Below are positions 63,472 to 64,000 of a DNA stretch of 64,000 nucleotides, in pieces (positions within the stretch are counted from its first letter, which is position 1; each line of letters starts with the position of its first letter). The notes under the pieces are model-generated. The model searched no databases, was not told the DNA's origin, and worked only from the letters and a program-made list of their open reading frames with translations. Source of the DNA: DAMBHY01 sp032068765 (GTDB lineage: Bacteria; Bacteroidota; Bacteroidia; Bacteroidales; Dysgonomonadaceae); the NCBI GenBank assembly GCA_032068765.1, contig DAMBHY010000005.1:62001-126000 (forward strand), read 5' to 3'. Position numbers and translations under genes: made by a program.

Positions 63472-63671
63472 ATGAATTTTACACCGGGACGACGAATCAC
63501 CAACCATGGAGAAGATTTTATCCTCAATGATGTAGAAAGAAATGGAAACCATTGGATTCTAAAAGCTAAAGGGATTTCCTAATTGGTGAAAGGGAAGCAA
63601 TTTGTTTTTGATACAGAAACAGATGAGAGATACAAGTTGTTGATCCAAGAAATACAAAATTAGTAGCGTAG
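63472..63671 (+). pseudogene. N-terminal remnant of an SNF2-type helicase
   Basis: ATG at 63472, MNFTPGRRITNHGEDFILND, then KGIS, an in-frame TAA at 63580-63582, then LVKGKQFVFDTETDERYK, a one-base frame change, VVDPRNTKLVA and a TAG at 63669-63671. I recognise this as the opening of large helicase-family proteins found in phage-defence and modification loci (the GRRITN...GISELVKG...VVDPRNTKLV block precedes the helicase core). The stop fits a GAA-to-TAA change. The helicase core is absent: another gene begins 9 bases on. Clearly a dead fragment. Confidence 0.7.
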
Positions 63672-63679
63672 ACACTATA

Positions 63680-64000
63680 ATGATAGAGAAGAAAAAGATA
63701 GAATCTTTAATTGAAAGATATAGAAGGACCTATATTGATAATCCATCGATTATGCTCTCTGGCTATAGGCAGGAAAAACAAACTGTAGCCGATTATAATG
63801 GTCGTCAGCTACTCGAATTGATACAGAATGCTGATGATGCCAAAAGTGATGTTGTTTATATAAAGTTAGATACTGAACAAGAACTATTAACCATATCAAA
63901 TGTGGGTAATGGGTTTAGTATTGATGGTGTGGAGTCTCTTATGTACACAGGACTTACTACCAAAAATAAAAGTGAATATATAGGTAACAAAGGTTTGGGC
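63680..64000 (+). CDS. GHKL ATPase (sacsin/HSP90-like N-terminus), cut by the window edge
   Basis: The frame is open from the ATG at 63680 to the last base (107 codons). YNGRQLLELIQNADDAKSD is the N-box of sacsin-like GHKL ATPases, TISNVGNGFSIDGVESLMY the second ATP-lid motif (Asn in place of the usual Asp), and YIGNKGLG the following glycine loop. Bacterial proteins that start this way are large, often carry a C-terminal NOV/DUF3883 nuclease-like domain, and sit in defence islands. The C-terminus lies outside, so the subtype is open. Confidence 0.75.
   Translation, partial: MIEKKKIESLIERYRRTYIDNPSIMLSGYRQEKQTVADYNGRQLLELIQNADDAKSDVVYIKLDTEQELLTISNVGNGFSIDGVESLMYTGLTTKNKSEYIGNKGLG

Overview
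The window looks like the chromosome of a Bacteroidetes bacterium, probably order Bacteroidales. It is AT-rich and encodes a SusC/SusD pair, an OstA-like protein, DUF4296 and DUF4886 lipoproteins and an HPF-XerC-RpsU-EF-Tu neighbourhood. It also has many promoters of the Bacteroidetes primary-sigma type (TTTG, about 19 nt, TAnnTTTG). Species level cannot be read from the sequence.

Layout. 1-5.8 kb is accessory: a cut-off AAA+ ATPase, a DUF4886 lipoprotein, a frameshifted four-helix-bundle (IVP-type) gene, GDP-L-fucose synthase, two endonuclease/exonuclease/phosphatase-fold lipoproteins, and gene-poor spacers with shared degenerate repeats. 6-14.2 kb is housekeeping: ileS, a TraR/DksA-like gene, lspA, a DUF4296 lipoprotein and ppdK. 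14.3-15.9 kb is a gene graveyard with three decayed minus-strand genes, one clearly of the DUF1810 family. 16-23.6 kb holds a DUF937-OmpA protein, a SurA-like chaperone/isomerase, an OstA-like protein, a small membrane protein, mutL and an aldo/keto reductase. 23.6-38.8 kb is the translation and transcription core: tRNA-Gly/Leu, rpsU, xerC-like, hpf, tRNA-Thr/Tyr/Gly/Thr, tuf, tRNA-Trp, secE, nusG, rplKAJL, rpoB, rpoC. 39-53.4 kb is mostly minus strand: mdh, susD-susC with a metzincin-type protease, a tatA-tatC-response regulator-histidine kinase operon, another EEP-fold protein and pepD. 53.6-61.1 kb is mixed: an OmpH/Skp-like protein, a glycosyltransferase, an AlaX-like editing domain, MarC, enolase, a small lipoprotein, a phosphodiester glycosidase-like lipoprotein and an S1/P1 nuclease. 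61.1-64 kb is accessory again: a DUF6261-like gene, about 0.9 kb of palindromic repeats, a broken helicase N-terminus and the start of a GHKL (sacsin-like) ATPase that runs off the window.

How the genes fit together. The core operon couples tRNAs, EF-Tu, protein export (secE), elongation control (nusG), ribosomal stalk proteins and RNA polymerase, with hairpins in most spacers. The SurA-like, OstA-like, OmpH-like and LspA proteins serve outer-membrane and lipoprotein assembly. The SusCD pair beside a large zinc protease suggests uptake of peptides rather than glycans (inference).

Most noteworthy: a structured rpsU leader with mutually exclusive helices; terminator-like hairpins immediately before tRNA genes; an IleRS with the swapped GxHH signature; the graveyard; the palindromic repeat field; and the right-hand edge, which looks like the start of a partly decayed defence-type locus. 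No complete undescribed system is visible inside the window.
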